64,000 bases of DNA from Gammaproteobacteria bacterium (GTDB lineage: Bacteria > Pseudomonadota > Gammaproteobacteria > HyVt-429). Position numbers and translations under genes: made by a program. The stretch covers positions 124,001 to 188,000 of the forward strand of contig JAADGI010000015.1 of assembly GCA_013152415.1 (NCBI GenBank). Reading direction: 5' to 3'. Below are positions 63,744 through 64,000 of this stretch, piece after piece (positions within the stretch are counted from its first letter, which is position 1; every line of letters begins with the position of its first letter). The notes under the pieces are model-generated. The model saw only the letters and a program-made list of their open reading frames with translations, was not told where the DNA came from and did no database searches.

Positions 63744-64000
63744 GTACCTTCCTCCCAAAGTACGGAGCCAGACTTTTCTAACAGGCGCTGGATCATTTGC
63801 TTGAGCTGTACCTGTTCGTCGACTGTTTCAACACCCTGGGCTTCGAGGGACATACTATGGCTCGTCGATTCCAGACGCCGTTTGGCGAGGCGTTCGGCAC
63901 GCTCGGTGACCAGTTTTTCAAGCGGTTTGCGCGGTACAAGGGTATAAACCAACCGGCAATCCAGAGCATGGGCCGCCCTTTCCAAGCTGTTGAGTGTTAT
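63740..64000 (-). CDS. Mobile mystery protein A (HTH), C-terminal part, cut by window edge
   Basis: Read from 64000 on the minus strand: ITLNSLERAAHALDCRLVYTLVPRKPLEKLV to the stop at 63740, in frame without a stop (86 residues). LERAAHALDCRLVYTLVP is typical of the C-terminal helix region of mobile mystery protein A. The HTH itself lies outside. It is probably the antitoxin-like partner of the Fic protein. Confidence 0.82.
   Translation of the reverse strand: MTLNSLERAAHALDCRLVYTLVPRKPLEKLVTERAERLAKRRLESTSHSMSLEAQGVETVDEQVQLKQMIQRLLEKSGSVLWEEGT

Noticed and set aside
1-64000. CRISPR arrays, prophage structural genes, insertion-sequence transposases
   Set aside because: I looked for regularly spaced repeats, phage structural blocks and DDE/HUH transposases on both strands and saw none.

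Overview
This 64 kb window reads as ordinary chromosome of a sulfur-oxidising gammaproteobacterium. The class is indicated by pepP-ubiH-ubiI next to ygfB, the zapA / 6S RNA / fau cluster, mutY-yggX, an E. coli-like tRNA-Gly(CCC), tRNA-Phe, thiS-thiG-trmB and a fadE-fadI-fadJ-fadD locus. The lifestyle is indicated by a complete soeABC operon (cytoplasmic sulfite dehydrogenase of the Allochromatium type) and several small c-type haem proteins. I cannot place the genus.

Layout. 1-9.3 kb: partial spermidine-synthase-like gene, VF530 protein, two divergent haem proteins, ybiT, an RRM protein, a coupled secreted metalloprotease pair, a decayed TetR gene, a DUF3820 protein, a YhiN flavoprotein, ycgL and an orphan ParA. 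9.4-13.0 kb: secreted or lipoprotein genes, including a 751-residue protein ending in three fascin-like repeats. 13.2-18.1 kb: soeABC. 18.3-20.6 kb: two DUF1538 membrane proteins, a PII-like protein and a CBS protein in one tightly packed operon. 21-26.3 kb: a four-repeat secreted protein, a DUF1648 protein, an HTH-ferredoxin-reductase fusion and a LysM lytic transglycosylase. 26.4-33.9 kb: tpm, an ABC exporter, ubiI-ubiH-pepP-ygfB. 34-38.4 kb: zapA, 6S RNA, fau, DUF427, EVE, cyclophilin and an RlmI-like methyltransferase. 38.4-43.4 kb: DUF6524, ilvA, rpiA and an aspartic protease lipoprotein. 43.4-47.3 kb: an AT-rich SmaI-like restriction-modification island and a TIM-barrel hydrolase-like gene, both bordered by repeat arms. 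47.4-58.6 kb: CPXCG protein, trmB, thiG, thiS, a YiiX-like hydrolase and the fad operon. 58.6-64 kb: tRNA-Gly, mutY-yggX, an operator-controlled membrane protein/regulator pair, tRNA-Phe and the mobile mystery A/B (HTH-Fic) pair running off the end.

Between genes a dispersed palindromic element built on GCAAAG / CTTTGC words recurs: four complete copies (inside soe, before the rlmI-like gene, before ilvA, between thiG and trmB) and three single arms. Two of the single arms enclose the restriction-modification island in inverted orientation. Other points to follow up are the DUF1538-PII-CBS operon, the DNA-binding iron-sulfur flavoprotein fusion, a double-palindrome operator on a consensus promoter, and a large hairpin in the zapA leader.
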